Source: Maribacter sp.
Lineage (GTDB): Bacteria > Bacteroidota > Bacteroidia > Flavobacteriales > Flavobacteriaceae
DNA length: 41,084 nt
Assembly (NCBI RefSeq): GCF_016744255.1
Contig: NZ_JADGES010000020.1
Coordinates: 1-41,084 of the forward strand
Reading direction: 5' to 3'
The notes under the pieces are model-generated. The model did no database searches, was not told the origin of the DNA, and saw only the letters and a program-made list of their open reading frames with translations. Positions 24,910-33,587 of this stretch are shown here, in pieces (position 1 is the stretch's first letter; every line of letters starts with the position of its first letter). A program made the translations under genes and the position numbers.

Positions 24910-25404
24910 TTATTTGAATATTTTTTCACCTTTTTTTAAAAGCTTTCCCCATTGTTTATCATAGGCATGTACTTTTTCTGTTTCGAGGTCTTGCATATCA
25001 AAGACAGGTTGGTCTTTGTTTTTCCAATCAAAAATACCTCCATACAAATTTTTTACATTGGTATAGCCCATTTCTACAAGTACTTCTCCAATGTTTTCGG
25101 ACCGAACACCAATGGAGCAATAAACTACAATTGGAGTATTTTTGTTTATTGCTTTAGATGAAACTGTTTTTTTGTTAAAAGTGTCGTAGCCTACCCAAAT
25201 GGCGTTTTTTAAATGGCTAACAGCGAACTCATCTTTTTCTCTAGTATCTAAAAGTAAAACATTATCCAAAATAGCTAATTCTTTCACATGTATATAGGGA
25301 ATAGATTCACTGTTATAAAGTTTTAAGGTTTTTTCTAATTTAGATTGGCCTTGAGAATTACAAGAAACAAATAACACTAAAAATATAATACCTAAAAAGC
25401 GCAT
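24910..25404 (-). CDS. Rhodanese-like domain lipoprotein
   Basis: A 164-residue single-domain rhodanese with a lipoprotein signal (lipobox FVSC, Cys15), so it is anchored in the envelope. The domain (about 35-140) has DTREKDEFAVSHLKNA and the catalytic loop CSIGVRS with C96 as the persulfide cysteine. Envelope rhodaneses move sulfur or redox equivalents; its presence as first gene of an arsenosugar-type operon suggests it handles thiolated arsenic or sulfur, but this is not established. A -7 match lies just upstream at 25428-25435. Confidence 0.85.
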   Translation of the reverse strand: MRFLGIIFLVLFVSCNSQGQSKLEKTLKLYNSESIPYIHVKELAILDNVLLLDTREKDEFAVSHLKNAIWVGYDTFNKKTVSSKAINKNTPIVVYCSIGVRSENIGEVLVEMGYTNVKNLYGGIFDWKNKDQPVFDMQDLETEKVHAYDKQWGKLLKKGEKIFK

Positions 25405-25427
25405 ATTTTTTAAATAAGAAATTATAA

Positions 25428-25435
25428 CAAAGATA
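25428..25435 (-). promoter_or_regulatory. Probable -7 promoter element of the arsenosugar-type operon
   Basis: The minus strand reads TATCTTTG, an exact TAnnTTTG match, ending 23 bases before the rhodanese ATG. A TTG lies 25 bases further upstream, slightly farther than the usual spacing. This is the only good promoter signal seen for the five-gene operon, so it probably drives the whole cluster. Confidence 0.5.
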
Positions 25436-25566
25436 CTCTTTTAGGAACCTTTAGTTATTGCAAATTATGGATGAAAAAGCATTTTTTTAATCACACATTA
25501 CGATACGTCGCTATTGTTTTTTAAATCTTACGATTTAAAGGGGTGTTTTTTATAAAAAAGTGTAAA

Positions 25567-25599
25567 TAAAAAAAATCCTTACTCTAGGAGTAAGGATTT
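25567..25599 (-). terminator. Rho-independent terminator of tRNA-Phe
   Basis: On the minus strand a perfect 12-bp stem (arms at 25588-25599 and 25573-25584) with a three-base loop is followed by a run of T (seven As on the plus strand). It begins three bases after the encoded CCA end of the tRNA. Confidence 0.88.
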
Positions 25600-25601
25600 A
25601 G

Positions 25602-25677
25602 TGGTGGTGCCTCCAGGAATCGAACCAGGGACACATGGATTTTCAGTCCATTGCTCTACCAACTGAGCTAAGGCACC
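25602..25677 (-). tRNA. tRNA-Phe (anticodon GAA)
   Basis: A 76-base cloverleaf including an encoded CCA tail (25602-25604). The acceptor stem is GGTGCCT with AGGCACC. The D arm contains GCTCAGTTGGTAGAGC. The anticodon loop CTGAAAA places GAA at 25644-25642. The T loop is GGTTCGATTCC. It is a single tRNA unit with its own promoter and terminator, not part of a cluster. Confidence 0.97.
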
Positions 25678-25694
25678 ATGCCGTTAAGCGGGTG

Positions 25695-25724
25695 CAAATA
25701 TATATTCAAATTTAATATTTACAA
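25695..25724 (-). promoter_or_regulatory. Promoter of tRNA-Phe
   Basis: On the minus strand, TTG (25724-25722), 19 bases, then TATATTTG (25702-25695) fits the Bacteroidota sigma factor consensus TTG-N19-TAnnTTTG exactly. The tRNA 5' end is 17 bases after the -7 box. This is the clearest promoter in the window and supports the taxonomic placement. Confidence 0.72.
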
Positions 25725-25777
25725 ACAAAAATGATAAAAAAGGTGATAGTTTTTTTACATTTCTTAATCTTTGTATC

Positions 25778-26506
25778 ATGAATTTAATAGTAGATGTAGG
25801 TAATACTAACGTTAAACTAGCTGTCTTTAAAGAAGATAGCTTGTTGTCTTTGGCTGTAATTGAAGGGGGAGGTTTAGATGAAAAAATAAAAAATATTTTC
25901 AAGGAATTTCCAAAAATTGAGGATTCTATTGTTTCTTCGGTAGGTAATTTAAGAGATAATGACCTAAATTTTTTAAAGAAACAGACTAAAGTGCACTTGC
26001 TAAGTGCTAATTCTAAAATTGCTTTTACAAGTAAGTATGCCACGCCAAAGACACTAGGGGTGGATCGTATTGCTTTGGCTATGGCGGCAGTTAAAATGTT
26101 TCCTAGGAAGAATACTTTGGTAATAGATGCTGGCTCTTGTGTAACGTATGATTTTATAGATTCTGATGGTGTCTATTTGGGAGGGGCAATATCTCCGGGA
26201 ATAGAAATGAGGTATAAGGCATTACATAATTTAACATCAAAATTACCATTATTAAAAAAGGATAGTGCTCCCGATTTTATCGGAGACACAACAGAAACAA
26301 GCATTCATAGTGGGGTTGTAAATGGTATTTCTTTAGAAATTGATGGAGTAATTGATCAATATCAAAGTAGATTTAAAGATTTAACAGTTATTTTAACAGG
26401 AGGGGACACTCATTTTTTGTCAAAACGATTAAAAAATACCATATTTGCGGATTCCAAATTCCTGTTAAAGGGACTAAACTATTTGTTGGAACACAACAAA
26501 CACTAG
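25778..26506 (+). CDS. coaX: Type III pantothenate kinase
   Basis: A 242-residue type III pantothenate kinase, which phosphorylates pantothenate in the first step of coenzyme A synthesis. ASKHA-fold motifs are DVGNTN at 6-11 (phosphate loop), TLGVDRIALA, DAGSCVTYDFID, GGAISPGIEMRYKAL and the late LTGGD. CoaX is insensitive to CoA feedback, unlike type I kinases. Its stop is directly followed by the ATG of the outer-membrane protein. TAATCTTTG, a near match to a -7 box with one extra base, ends five bases before the ATG, so the mRNA may have a very short or no leader. Confidence 0.94.
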   Translation: MNLIVDVGNTNVKLAVFKEDSLLSLAVIEGGGLDEKIKNIFKEFPKIEDSIVSSVGNLRDNDLNFLKKQTKVHLLSANSKIAFTSKYATPKTLGVDRIALAMAAVKMFPRKNTLVIDAGSCVTYDFIDSDGVYLGGAISPGIEMRYKALHNLTSKLPLLKKDSAPDFIGDTTETSIHSGVVNGISLEIDGVIDQYQSRFKDLTVILTGGDTHFLSKRLKNTIFADSKFLLKGLNYLLEHNKH

Positions 26507-27796
26507 ATGATTAAGAAAATTGTAATTGCAATCGTGTGCATAGCTTCTTTTAATATGTACGCACAAGAAGGGTCAGTTTCTCCATATTCTTACTTTGGTA
26601 TAGGAGATTTAAGAACAAAAAGCACCGTAGAAAATCAGATGATGGGTGGTATTGGTATGTATGCAGATAGCATTCATATTAATCTAAAAAACCCAGCAGC
26701 TTATGGTAAGCTTGGTTTAAAAGGAAACGATAAAGTGGGGTTAACAACCTATACAGCTGGAATTTCCCGTAAAGAAATTACTTTAAATAGTTTTACGACT
26801 CAAGAAAAAACGTCTATTACTTCTTTAGATTATTTAGCTCTTGGTTTTAGTTTAGGCAAGGGTATTGGTGTTGGTTTTGGCCTTATGCCTTATTCTTCTG
26901 TAGGATATAATTTAGTGGGTGAAACTACTAATGCCAACCAAGCACTAGTTACAAATACATATTCAGGTGATGGTGGGTTAAATAAAGTATATTTTTCTGC
27001 AGGCTATGAACTACGAGAAGACCTTACTGTGGGGATGACTGCTAGTTATAATTTTGGAACGATAAATAATAATCGCGCACAAGCAGTTGAGAATGTTTTG
27101 TTTGGAACATTTGATCGTAGAACCTCTAAAATAGACGGGGTCGATTTTAATTTTGCGGTAAATTATACGCCTGCAATTTCAGATACGCATACATTGCATA
27201 CTTCTCTACGGGTTAATACGCAAGGAAACCTGAAGTCTATAAACACTCAGAATATAGGGTCTTATTCTTTATCTACTGGAGGTGATATTGAGTCGCAAAG
27301 TGTCGATTTAGAGGGGAATAGGTTAAGTAATACAGAATTAAAAATTCCAGCAACTACAACTCTAGGTGTAGGGTATGGTGAAAATAAAAAATGGTTTGTC
27401 GGTGCTGAATATAGCTTTCAGTCTTTGGGTTCTTTTTCTAATGAATTTCTTGGAGCGACTAATGTGGTGTATAAAGACGCAAGCACTTTTGCGGTAGGAG
27501 CTTTTTATGTTCCCGACTATTCTTCTTTTACAAGTTATTTAAAAAGAGTTACCTATAGAGCGGGTTTGCGTATGGATAAAACTGGGATGATGGTTAATAA
27601 TAAGGAGATTAATGATTTTGGCATAACTTTTGGATTAGGTCTACCAATGGGAAGAAGTTTATCTAATATTAGCCTTGGTTTTGAACTTGGTAAAAAAGGA
27701 ACAACTTCCGCAAACCTTATTGAGGAGAAATATTTTAAAATAAATATAGGACTTTCCTTAAATGATATGTGGTTCCAGAAAAGAAAGATAAATTAA
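26507..27796 (+). CDS. Predicted outer-membrane beta-barrel protein
   Basis: A 429-residue exported protein (signal peptide ending MYAQE, about residue 19). The mature region looks like a FadL/PorV-like barrel: SPYSYFGIGDL at the N-terminus, an NPAAYGKLG hatch-like motif, repeated amphipathic strands, and a final IGLSLNDMWFQKRK. Function unknown; the gene is often found after coaX in Flavobacteriaceae. It starts at the first base after the coaX stop, and the TPR gene follows after 38 bases, so it belongs to the long coaX-to-CorC unit. Confidence 0.72.
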   Translation: MIKKIVIAIVCIASFNMYAQEGSVSPYSYFGIGDLRTKSTVENQMMGGIGMYADSIHINLKNPAAYGKLGLKGNDKVGLTTYTAGISRKEITLNSFTTQEKTSITSLDYLALGFSLGKGIGVGFGLMPYSSVGYNLVGETTNANQALVTNTYSGDGGLNKVYFSAGYELREDLTVGMTASYNFGTINNNRAQAVENVLFGTFDRRTSKIDGVDFNFAVNYTPAISDTHTLHTSLRVNTQGNLKSINTQNIGSYSLSTGGDIESQSVDLEGNRLSNTELKIPATTTLGVGYGENKKWFVGAEYSFQSLGSFSNEFLGATNVVYKDASTFAVGAFYVPDYSSFTSYLKRVTYRAGLRMDKTGMMVNNKEINDFGITFGLGLPMGRSLSNISLGFELGKKGTTSANLIEEKYFKINIGLSLNDMWFQKRKIN

Positions 27797-27834
27797 AAAT
27801 AATTAGTACATTAACCACTTTTAAATAACTTAAT

Positions 27835-29205
27835 ATGAAAACGAAACTTTACTTCGCAGCTATATTGTTCTTAGGGACCCTAGGAGTAAGCAATGCACAG
27901 GCGCAGAATCAGGAATGTATGACCAACTTATCTATATTTGTTGAGCATGCTAAAGTTAAAAATTACGAAGCAGCATATACGCCATGGAAAATGGTATATG
28001 AGACTTGTCCAGAATTAAATTGGGCGACTTTTGCTTATGGAGAAAGAATTCTGAAAGACAAAGTAAAAAAATCTTCAGGAGCAGATAAAGATGGGTTTAT
28101 AACAGATTTAATAGCTCTTTATGATAATAGTCTTAAGTTTTTTCCCAAAAAGGCAAAACCTGCAGACGTTATTATAGATAAAGTGATTTTGAGATATAAT
28201 GAAAAGTCAATAGATAATGCAGAAATTTATTCTATGCTTACTACTGCTTTTATCGAAGACCGCAAAAACTTTAAGAATGCAAAGGCATTATACCTATACT
28301 TCTCTAGTTTGGTAGATTTGCATAAAGGAGGGGCTAAGGATCTTCAGGAGGTTTTTGATGTTTATGATAATGTGCAAGAAAAAATAGAAGAAGAAAATCT
28401 TAAGGCTACAAATGTTATTACAAAACTTTTGCCTAAAGAAGAAGCTGGCACTTTAACTAACAAAGAGAAAAAGCAGTTAAGCTCTTCAACGACAAATTCT
28501 AAATCATACGGTAAAATTGCAGGAAGTATAGATTCTAAATTAGGAGCGCTTGCAGATTGTACCAACTTAATACCTTTATATAACAAAAATTTTGAATCTA
28601 AGAAAAATGATGTTGTTTGGGTAAAACGTGCCGTAGGAAGAATGTTTAGTAAAGAATGTACAGAAGACCCATTGTTTGTTAAATTGGTAGAAGCGCAAAA
28701 CAACTTAGATCCTTCAGCAGATGCGTATTTTTACTTAGGTATATTAAAGCAAAAGGCTAAGGATGGTAAAGGTGCATTGGCAGATTTTAATAAAGCTTTA
28801 GAGTTAGAAACAGAAGCTAGAAAAAAATCTAAAATTGCATATAAAGTTGCTACTATATATAGAAGAGGAAGTAAATCTACAGCAAGAAGTTACGCACAGA
28901 AAGCAATTAATGCAGATGGTTCTAATGGTAAAGCATATTTGTTAATTGCAAGCTTGTATGCAGGTAGTGCAAATGCATGTGGAACAACTCCTTTCGAGAA
29001 GAGGGCTATCTATTGGAAAGCTGCAGAAATGGCAAGAAAAGCAGGTAGAGTAGATCCTTCTATTAGTAGTAGAGCAAATAGGTCTGCGGCGAGTTACGCA
29101 GCCAAGGCGCCAACAAAAGAGATGATTTTTAGCTCTGGTATGGCTGGTAAGACAGTTAGTTTTAAGTGTTGGGTTGGCGGAAGTGTAAAAGTGCCTGCCT
29201 TATAA
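27835..29205 (+). CDS. Exported tetratricopeptide-repeat protein
   Basis: A 456-residue protein with a signal peptide ending AQAQ at about residue 24. The mature protein is mostly helical, with TPR-like repeats, best seen at DPSADAYFYLGILKQKAKDG and then ALADFNKALELE (about 297-330). The last 30 residues are not helical and include a cysteine. It is periplasmic or outer-membrane associated. The next gene, lptC, starts one base after its stop. A scaffold for envelope assembly is possible; no function is established. Confidence 0.75.
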   Translation: MKTKLYFAAILFLGTLGVSNAQAQNQECMTNLSIFVEHAKVKNYEAAYTPWKMVYETCPELNWATFAYGERILKDKVKKSSGADKDGFITDLIALYDNSLKFFPKKAKPADVIIDKVILRYNEKSIDNAEIYSMLTTAFIEDRKNFKNAKALYLYFSSLVDLHKGGAKDLQEVFDVYDNVQEKIEEENLKATNVITKLLPKEEAGTLTNKEKKQLSSSTTNSKSYGKIAGSIDSKLGALADCTNLIPLYNKNFESKKNDVVWVKRAVGRMFSKECTEDPLFVKLVEAQNNLDPSADAYFYLGILKQKAKDGKGALADFNKALELETEARKKSKIAYKVATIYRRGSKSTARSYAQKAINADGSNGKAYLLIASLYAGSANACGTTPFEKRAIYWKAAEMARKAGRVDPSISSRANRSAASYAAKAPTKEMIFSSGMAGKTVSFKCWVGGSVKVPAL

Positions 29206-29206
29206 T

Positions 29207-29815
29207 ATGAAATATTTTTTTACAGATAATATAAGAAGCATTGTTGTGGTATTTTCCATGACAATGCTTTTTTTTTCGTGTAAAGACAATTATAAACGTG
29301 TAGGGGAAGAAGCAAAGGCTAATATATTTCCGCAAGGCGAAGCTAAAGATTTTGTGCTTACATATACAGAGACTAGAGACAGGCTAGATCCGGATGATCA
29401 TAAGACTTCTAGGGTCATGGCTGTAATGACTAGTAAGGTTAGTAATGATTTTGATAATTTAAAATTTCCGTATAGGACATTTCCAGAAGGAGTGCATGTG
29501 GATTTTTTTGATGAGAATAATGAAAGAAGTACTATAACTGCCGATTATGGAATAATTTATAGTGCTACAAATGTTATAGATTTGCAGGGTAATGTTGTTA
29601 TTGCTAGTCACGATGGTAAAAAGTTAGAGACAACACAGTTGTATTGGGATCAAGGCAACGAATGGATTTTTACCCAAGAAAAGTTTAAATTTACAAATCC
29701 AGATGATGGAACCGTAATGGATGGAGAAGGAATGGATTTTAATAAAGATTTAAGTTTCTTAAATGCCCATAAGACGTACGGTCTAATGTTAATAAAAGAG
29801 GAGAAAGATGATTAA
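29207..29815 (+). CDS. lptC: LptC-like LPS export protein, lipoprotein type
   Basis: A 202-residue protein with a signal/lipobox ending FFSC (Cys25) and an OstA/LptC beta-jellyroll (FFDENNERSTITADYGIIYS, then NVIDLQGNVVIAS and GKKLETTQLYWDQ). In proteobacteria LptC is anchored by a transmembrane helix; the lipoprotein form is usual in Bacteroidota. It bridges the LptBFG transporter to LptA in lipopolysaccharide export. Its end overlaps the start of the small membrane protein by eight bases. Confidence 0.86.
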   Translation: MKYFFTDNIRSIVVVFSMTMLFFSCKDNYKRVGEEAKANIFPQGEAKDFVLTYTETRDRLDPDDHKTSRVMAVMTSKVSNDFDNLKFPYRTFPEGVHVDFFDENNERSTITADYGIIYSATNVIDLQGNVVIASHDGKKLETTQLYWDQGNEWIFTQEKFKFTNPDDGTVMDGEGMDFNKDLSFLNAHKTYGLMLIKEEKDD

Positions 29816-30008
29816 GATATTACGTTATACAGAGTACTTATATTTATTAGTTTGCATATTTTCGGTGTATAGAATATTTACAGATTGGAATGTAGATAGA
29901 AACGGAGCGTATTTATTTATTTTTTTTGCTATTGTTTCTATAGGAATGTTCTTCTTTAGAAGAAACTATCGCCAAAAATTTGAAAAAAGAAAACAGGATA
30001 ATCAGTAA
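29808..30008 (+). CDS. Small two-helix membrane protein
   Basis: A 66-residue protein with two membrane helices (about 6-26 and 32-52) and a basic C-terminal tail. It overlaps lptC by eight bases and is six bases from the CorC-like gene, so translation is coupled. No domain is recognised; position suggests a small partner in envelope biogenesis. Confidence 0.7.
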   Translation: MIKILRYTEYLYLLVCIFSVYRIFTDWNVDRNGAYLFIFFAIVSIGMFFFRRNYRQKFEKRKQDNQ

Positions 30009-30013
30009 CTAGT

Positions 30014-31303
30014 GTGGATACTTCCATTGTCATTATAGTGCTATCTCTTTTATTTTCAGCCTTTTTTTCAGGTATGGAAATAGCTTTCATTTCTGCGAAT
30101 AAGATTCATATAGAAATTGAAAAAAAACAGGAAGGACTTTTGTCTAAAGTTTTAACTCTCCTTACCAAAAAACCCTCGAAGTTTATTGCTACAATGTTAA
30201 TTGGTAACAATATAGCATTGGTTATTTATGGTTTGTTTATGGGAGATCTTTTAATGGCTTGGATTATAGGTATGCCGTCTTCTTCCAATAGTTTTGTTAA
30301 TATGTTACGAACCGATTTTAGTCTGTTAACACAAACACTAATTTCTACCTTTGTAATTTTAATAACCGCAGAATTTTTACCTAAAGTTTTATTTCAAATA
30401 TATTCCAATACACTTCTTAAAGTTTTAGCAGTACCTGCATACGTTTTTTATGTGTTGTTTTCTTTTATTTCTGATTTTGTGCTTAAAGTATCCGACTTCA
30501 TACTAAAAACAATTTTTAAAACCAATGGTGATCAAGTGCAATTGGCCTTTAGTAAAATGGAGCTAGGAGATTATATAAACGAGCAGATGGAAACTGTGGA
30601 GGCAGAAGATAATATAGATTCCGAAATACAGATGTTTCAGAATGCCTTGGAGTTTACAGCGGTTAAGGCTCGGGAGGTTATGGTGCCAAGAATAGAAATT
30701 ACGGCAGTAGAATTGCATGAGTCTCCTAATGCCTTAGCGAAACTTTTTACAGAAACAGGGTATTCTAAAATATTAATTTATAAGGATACCATTGATAATA
30801 TTATTGGTTATGTACATTCTTACGAATTATTTAAAAGGCCCAAAACACTAAAAAGTATCTTACTTCCTGTAGAACTGGTTCCAGAAACGATGTTAATTCA
30901 TGATATCCTTAAAGTGTTAACAAAGAAAAGAAAGAGTATAGCAGTTGTTTTAGATGAGTATGGAGGAACCTCAGGAATAATGACAGTGGAAGATATTGTA
31001 GAAGAACTTTTTGGAGAAATTGAGGATGAGCACGATTCTACGGATTTAATAGAAGAACAAGTAGATGGGCATAACTTCTTGTTTTCCGCACGTTTAGATG
31101 TGGACTACATTAATGAGAACTATAAAATAGAACTTCCAGAGAATGATGAGTATGAAACTTTAGGAGGGTTAATAGTAAGTGAAACAGGAGAAATACCAGA
31201 GCAAGATTCAGAAATTAGCATAAATAATTTTCGTTTTACAATCCTGGAAGTTTCTAATACGAAAATAGATTTAGTGGCTCTTCAGGTTTTAGAAGAGGAT
31301 TAG
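30014..31303 (+). CDS. Hemolysin/CorC-CNNM family membrane protein
   Basis: A 429-residue protein with an N-terminal DUF21 membrane domain (about 1-190, starting with the FSGMEIAFISANK signature), a CBS pair (about 215-330, including VLDEYGGTSGIMTVEDIVEE) and a C-terminal CorC_HlyC domain. Relatives act in Mg2+/Co2+ transport or, as GldE, near the flavobacterial gliding machinery; the exact member cannot be told here. The start is GTG at 30014; the first internal Met (residue 21) would cut off the first membrane helix. It is six bases after the small membrane gene. Confidence 0.86.
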   Translation: MDTSIVIIVLSLLFSAFFSGMEIAFISANKIHIEIEKKQEGLLSKVLTLLTKKPSKFIATMLIGNNIALVIYGLFMGDLLMAWIIGMPSSSNSFVNMLRTDFSLLTQTLISTFVILITAEFLPKVLFQIYSNTLLKVLAVPAYVFYVLFSFISDFVLKVSDFILKTIFKTNGDQVQLAFSKMELGDYINEQMETVEAEDNIDSEIQMFQNALEFTAVKAREVMVPRIEITAVELHESPNALAKLFTETGYSKILIYKDTIDNIIGYVHSYELFKRPKTLKSILLPVELVPETMLIHDILKVLTKKRKSIAVVLDEYGGTSGIMTVEDIVEELFGEIEDEHDSTDLIEEQVDGHNFLFSARLDVDYINENYKIELPENDEYETLGGLIVSETGEIPEQDSEISINNFRFTILEVSNTKIDLVALQVLEED

Positions 31304-31394
31304 AAGCTTATTTTCCTATCGATAGGCGTTTTTAGGTTTTATTATTTCAATTTAAAATGGTATTTTCGCCACCTGATTTTAATTATTCCAAACA

Positions 31395-33530
31395 ATGGCA
31401 ATTTTAGAAAATATAAGAAAGAGAACAACAATTTTAATACTGATTATTGGTTTAGCGTTGTTCGCATTTGTTATTTCTGGTGTTTTTACCAGTAGTAATT
31501 TTGGTGGGGCTAAAGTAGGTTCTGCTGTAGCAGAAATTAATGGGAACGAAGTTTCTATTGATGCTTTTAGGTCAAAAATAGAAGCCGCATCTAGAAGATA
31601 CGGACCTACAACATCTTCCATGCAACTTGTAAACCAAGTTTGGGATCAAGAAGTTAAGAATACAATTTTAGAAGAACAGTTCGATAATCTTGGAATAGGT
31701 ATAGAACAAGATCAAATAATAGACTTCCTAAGAACAACGGGTTATGCTCAGAATCCTCAGTTTCAAAATGAAAATGGAGTTTTCGATGCAAACATCTTTA
31801 AGAATACTATTGCTGAGTGGAAAAATGCTAACGATGGGCAATATGGAGCTTGGTTAGAAACGGAAAAAACAATTATCCAATTAGCGAAAGAACAAGCCTA
31901 TTATAATTTAATAAAAGCTGGTGTAGGAGCAACTCTTAAAGAAGGAGAGTTAGATTATAAGTTAGCTAATGAAAAGGTAGATATTAAATATGTTCGTGTA
32001 CCTTACTCTTCTATTGCAGATAGTACAGTTGCGGTAACTAAAAGTGAAATTTCATCCTACATTAGTGCTCATAAAGAAGACTACAAACAAGAAGATGCAA
32101 GAGATATACAGTTTGTGTATTTTGAAGAAAAAGCTTCATCTGCAGATGAAACAGCTGTGAAAAATAAAATAGCAACATTGTTAGATGACCAATATATATT
32201 TAATAAAAATAAGCCTGCTGTTACAGGGTCGGCAATTAATGATACTATTGTAGGTTTTAAAGACACTAAAGATGTTGCGGCATTTTTGGATAGAAACTCA
32301 GACACAAAATTTGATACTATTTTTAAAGCTAAAAAGGATTTGCCGGCTTTGTTTGCAGATACTTTAATGACTTTAGGTATAGGCGATGTTTATGGGCCTT
32401 ATAGAGATGGAAATTTCTATAAATTATCTAAGATGGTTGCTAGAAAAGGAAATGGTTCTGTAAAAGCTAGTCATATCTTAATAGCTTATGAAGGAGCAAC
32501 TCGTGCTAATCCATCGGTTAAAAGAACTAAAGAAGAAGCAGAGGAAAAAGCAAATGAGCTTTTAAAAGATGCAAAAAAAACGGGTACAGTTTTCGTAGAA
32601 TTAGCAAGAGATAATTCGGATGGACCTTCAGCTGCTAACGGTGGAGATTTAGGATATTTTCAAAGAGGGACGATGGTTCCAAAATTTAATGATTTTGCTT
32701 TTGGAAATAGTACTGGAACTATTGGTTTAGTAGAAACAGATTTTGGTTTTCATGTAATTAAGATTGATGATAAGCAAGATGTTTACCAAATAGCTACTGT
32801 GTCTAGAGAAATTGTACCATCAGAAGAGACAATAAATACCTTATTTACAGATGCTACTAAATTTGAAATGGAGTCTATCGAAGGGTCTAAATCCTTTTTA
32901 GATTTAGCTAAAGAAAGCAAGTATTTAGTTCGTCCTGTAAATAAAATCAAAGCGATGGATGAAAATCTTCCAGGATTAGCTTCTCAACGTAATATTGTAC
33001 AATGGGCTTTTAATAAAGATTCAAAAATTGGAGATATAAAACGTTTCAATATCAATAATGGTTACGCTGTAGTTCAATTAACGGCCGCCTATGCAGAAGG
33101 TTTAATGGATGTTGCAGATGCTTCTGCTTCAGTTCTTCCAATTATACGTAAGCAAAAGAAGGCTGCTCAGATAATTAGTGCAAACCAAAATAAAGCAATG
33201 GAGGCTTATGCAACGGACAATAATGTGTCGGCGACTACAGCATCGGCTTTAACTGTAAAATCTCCAACGATTCCTGGAGCAGGTAGCGAACCAATAGTTG
33301 TTGGTACAGCTTTTTCTTTAGGAGAAAATGAAACTTCTGGTTTAATAGAAGGTAATACAGGTGTGTTTATGGTAGCTGTAACTAAAAAGACAGATGCAGT
33401 TAAATTAGATAACTATAGTACTTACGCGAATTCTTTAAAAAATGCGAATAGTGCTAAAGTGAATACAGCAGTATATAATGCGTTAAAAGAAGGCTCAGAA
33501 ATTATAGATAATAGAGCAACTTTTTACTAA
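31395..33530 (+). CDS. Membrane-anchored SurA/PpiD-like peptidyl-prolyl isomerase
   Basis: A 711-residue periplasmic folding factor with an N-terminal membrane anchor (about 12-34), a SurA_N-type chaperone region (about 40-200), and a parvulin domain (about 357-455) carrying KASHILIAYEG, then NGGDLGYFQRGTMVPKF and ETDFGFHVIKID. The C-terminal region (460-711) is a second chaperone-like segment. This is the PpiD architecture, which helps outer-membrane and exported proteins fold as they leave the translocon. A leader of 91 bases separates it from the CorC-like gene, and TATTTTCG about 27 bases before the ATG is one mismatch from a -7 box. A strong terminator follows. Confidence 0.87.
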   Translation: MAILENIRKRTTILILIIGLALFAFVISGVFTSSNFGGAKVGSAVAEINGNEVSIDAFRSKIEAASRRYGPTTSSMQLVNQVWDQEVKNTILEEQFDNLGIGIEQDQIIDFLRTTGYAQNPQFQNENGVFDANIFKNTIAEWKNANDGQYGAWLETEKTIIQLAKEQAYYNLIKAGVGATLKEGELDYKLANEKVDIKYVRVPYSSIADSTVAVTKSEISSYISAHKEDYKQEDARDIQFVYFEEKASSADETAVKNKIATLLDDQYIFNKNKPAVTGSAINDTIVGFKDTKDVAAFLDRNSDTKFDTIFKAKKDLPALFADTLMTLGIGDVYGPYRDGNFYKLSKMVARKGNGSVKASHILIAYEGATRANPSVKRTKEEAEEKANELLKDAKKTGTVFVELARDNSDGPSAANGGDLGYFQRGTMVPKFNDFAFGNSTGTIGLVETDFGFHVIKIDDKQDVYQIATVSREIVPSEETINTLFTDATKFEMESIEGSKSFLDLAKESKYLVRPVNKIKAMDENLPGLASQRNIVQWAFNKDSKIGDIKRFNINNGYAVVQLTAAYAEGLMDVADASASVLPIIRKQKKAAQIISANQNKAMEAYATDNNVSATTASALTVKSPTIPGAGSEPIVVGTAFSLGENETSGLIEGNTGVFMVAVTKKTDAVKLDNYSTYANSLKNANSAKVNTAVYNALKEGSEIIDNRATFY

Positions 33531-33555
33531 AAAATTGTGTTTTAAATCATCATAT

Positions 33556-33587
33556 AAAAAAAGCTTCCATTTATGGAGGCTTTTTTT
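33556..33587. terminator. Bidirectional terminator between the PPIase and GHMP kinase genes
   Basis: AGCTTCCA and TGGAGGCT pair (one G-T wobble) around TTTA, flanked by A-run and T-run on the two sides, so it can stop transcripts from both strands. The T-run overlaps the stop codon of the kinase gene at 33586. Confidence 0.8.
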
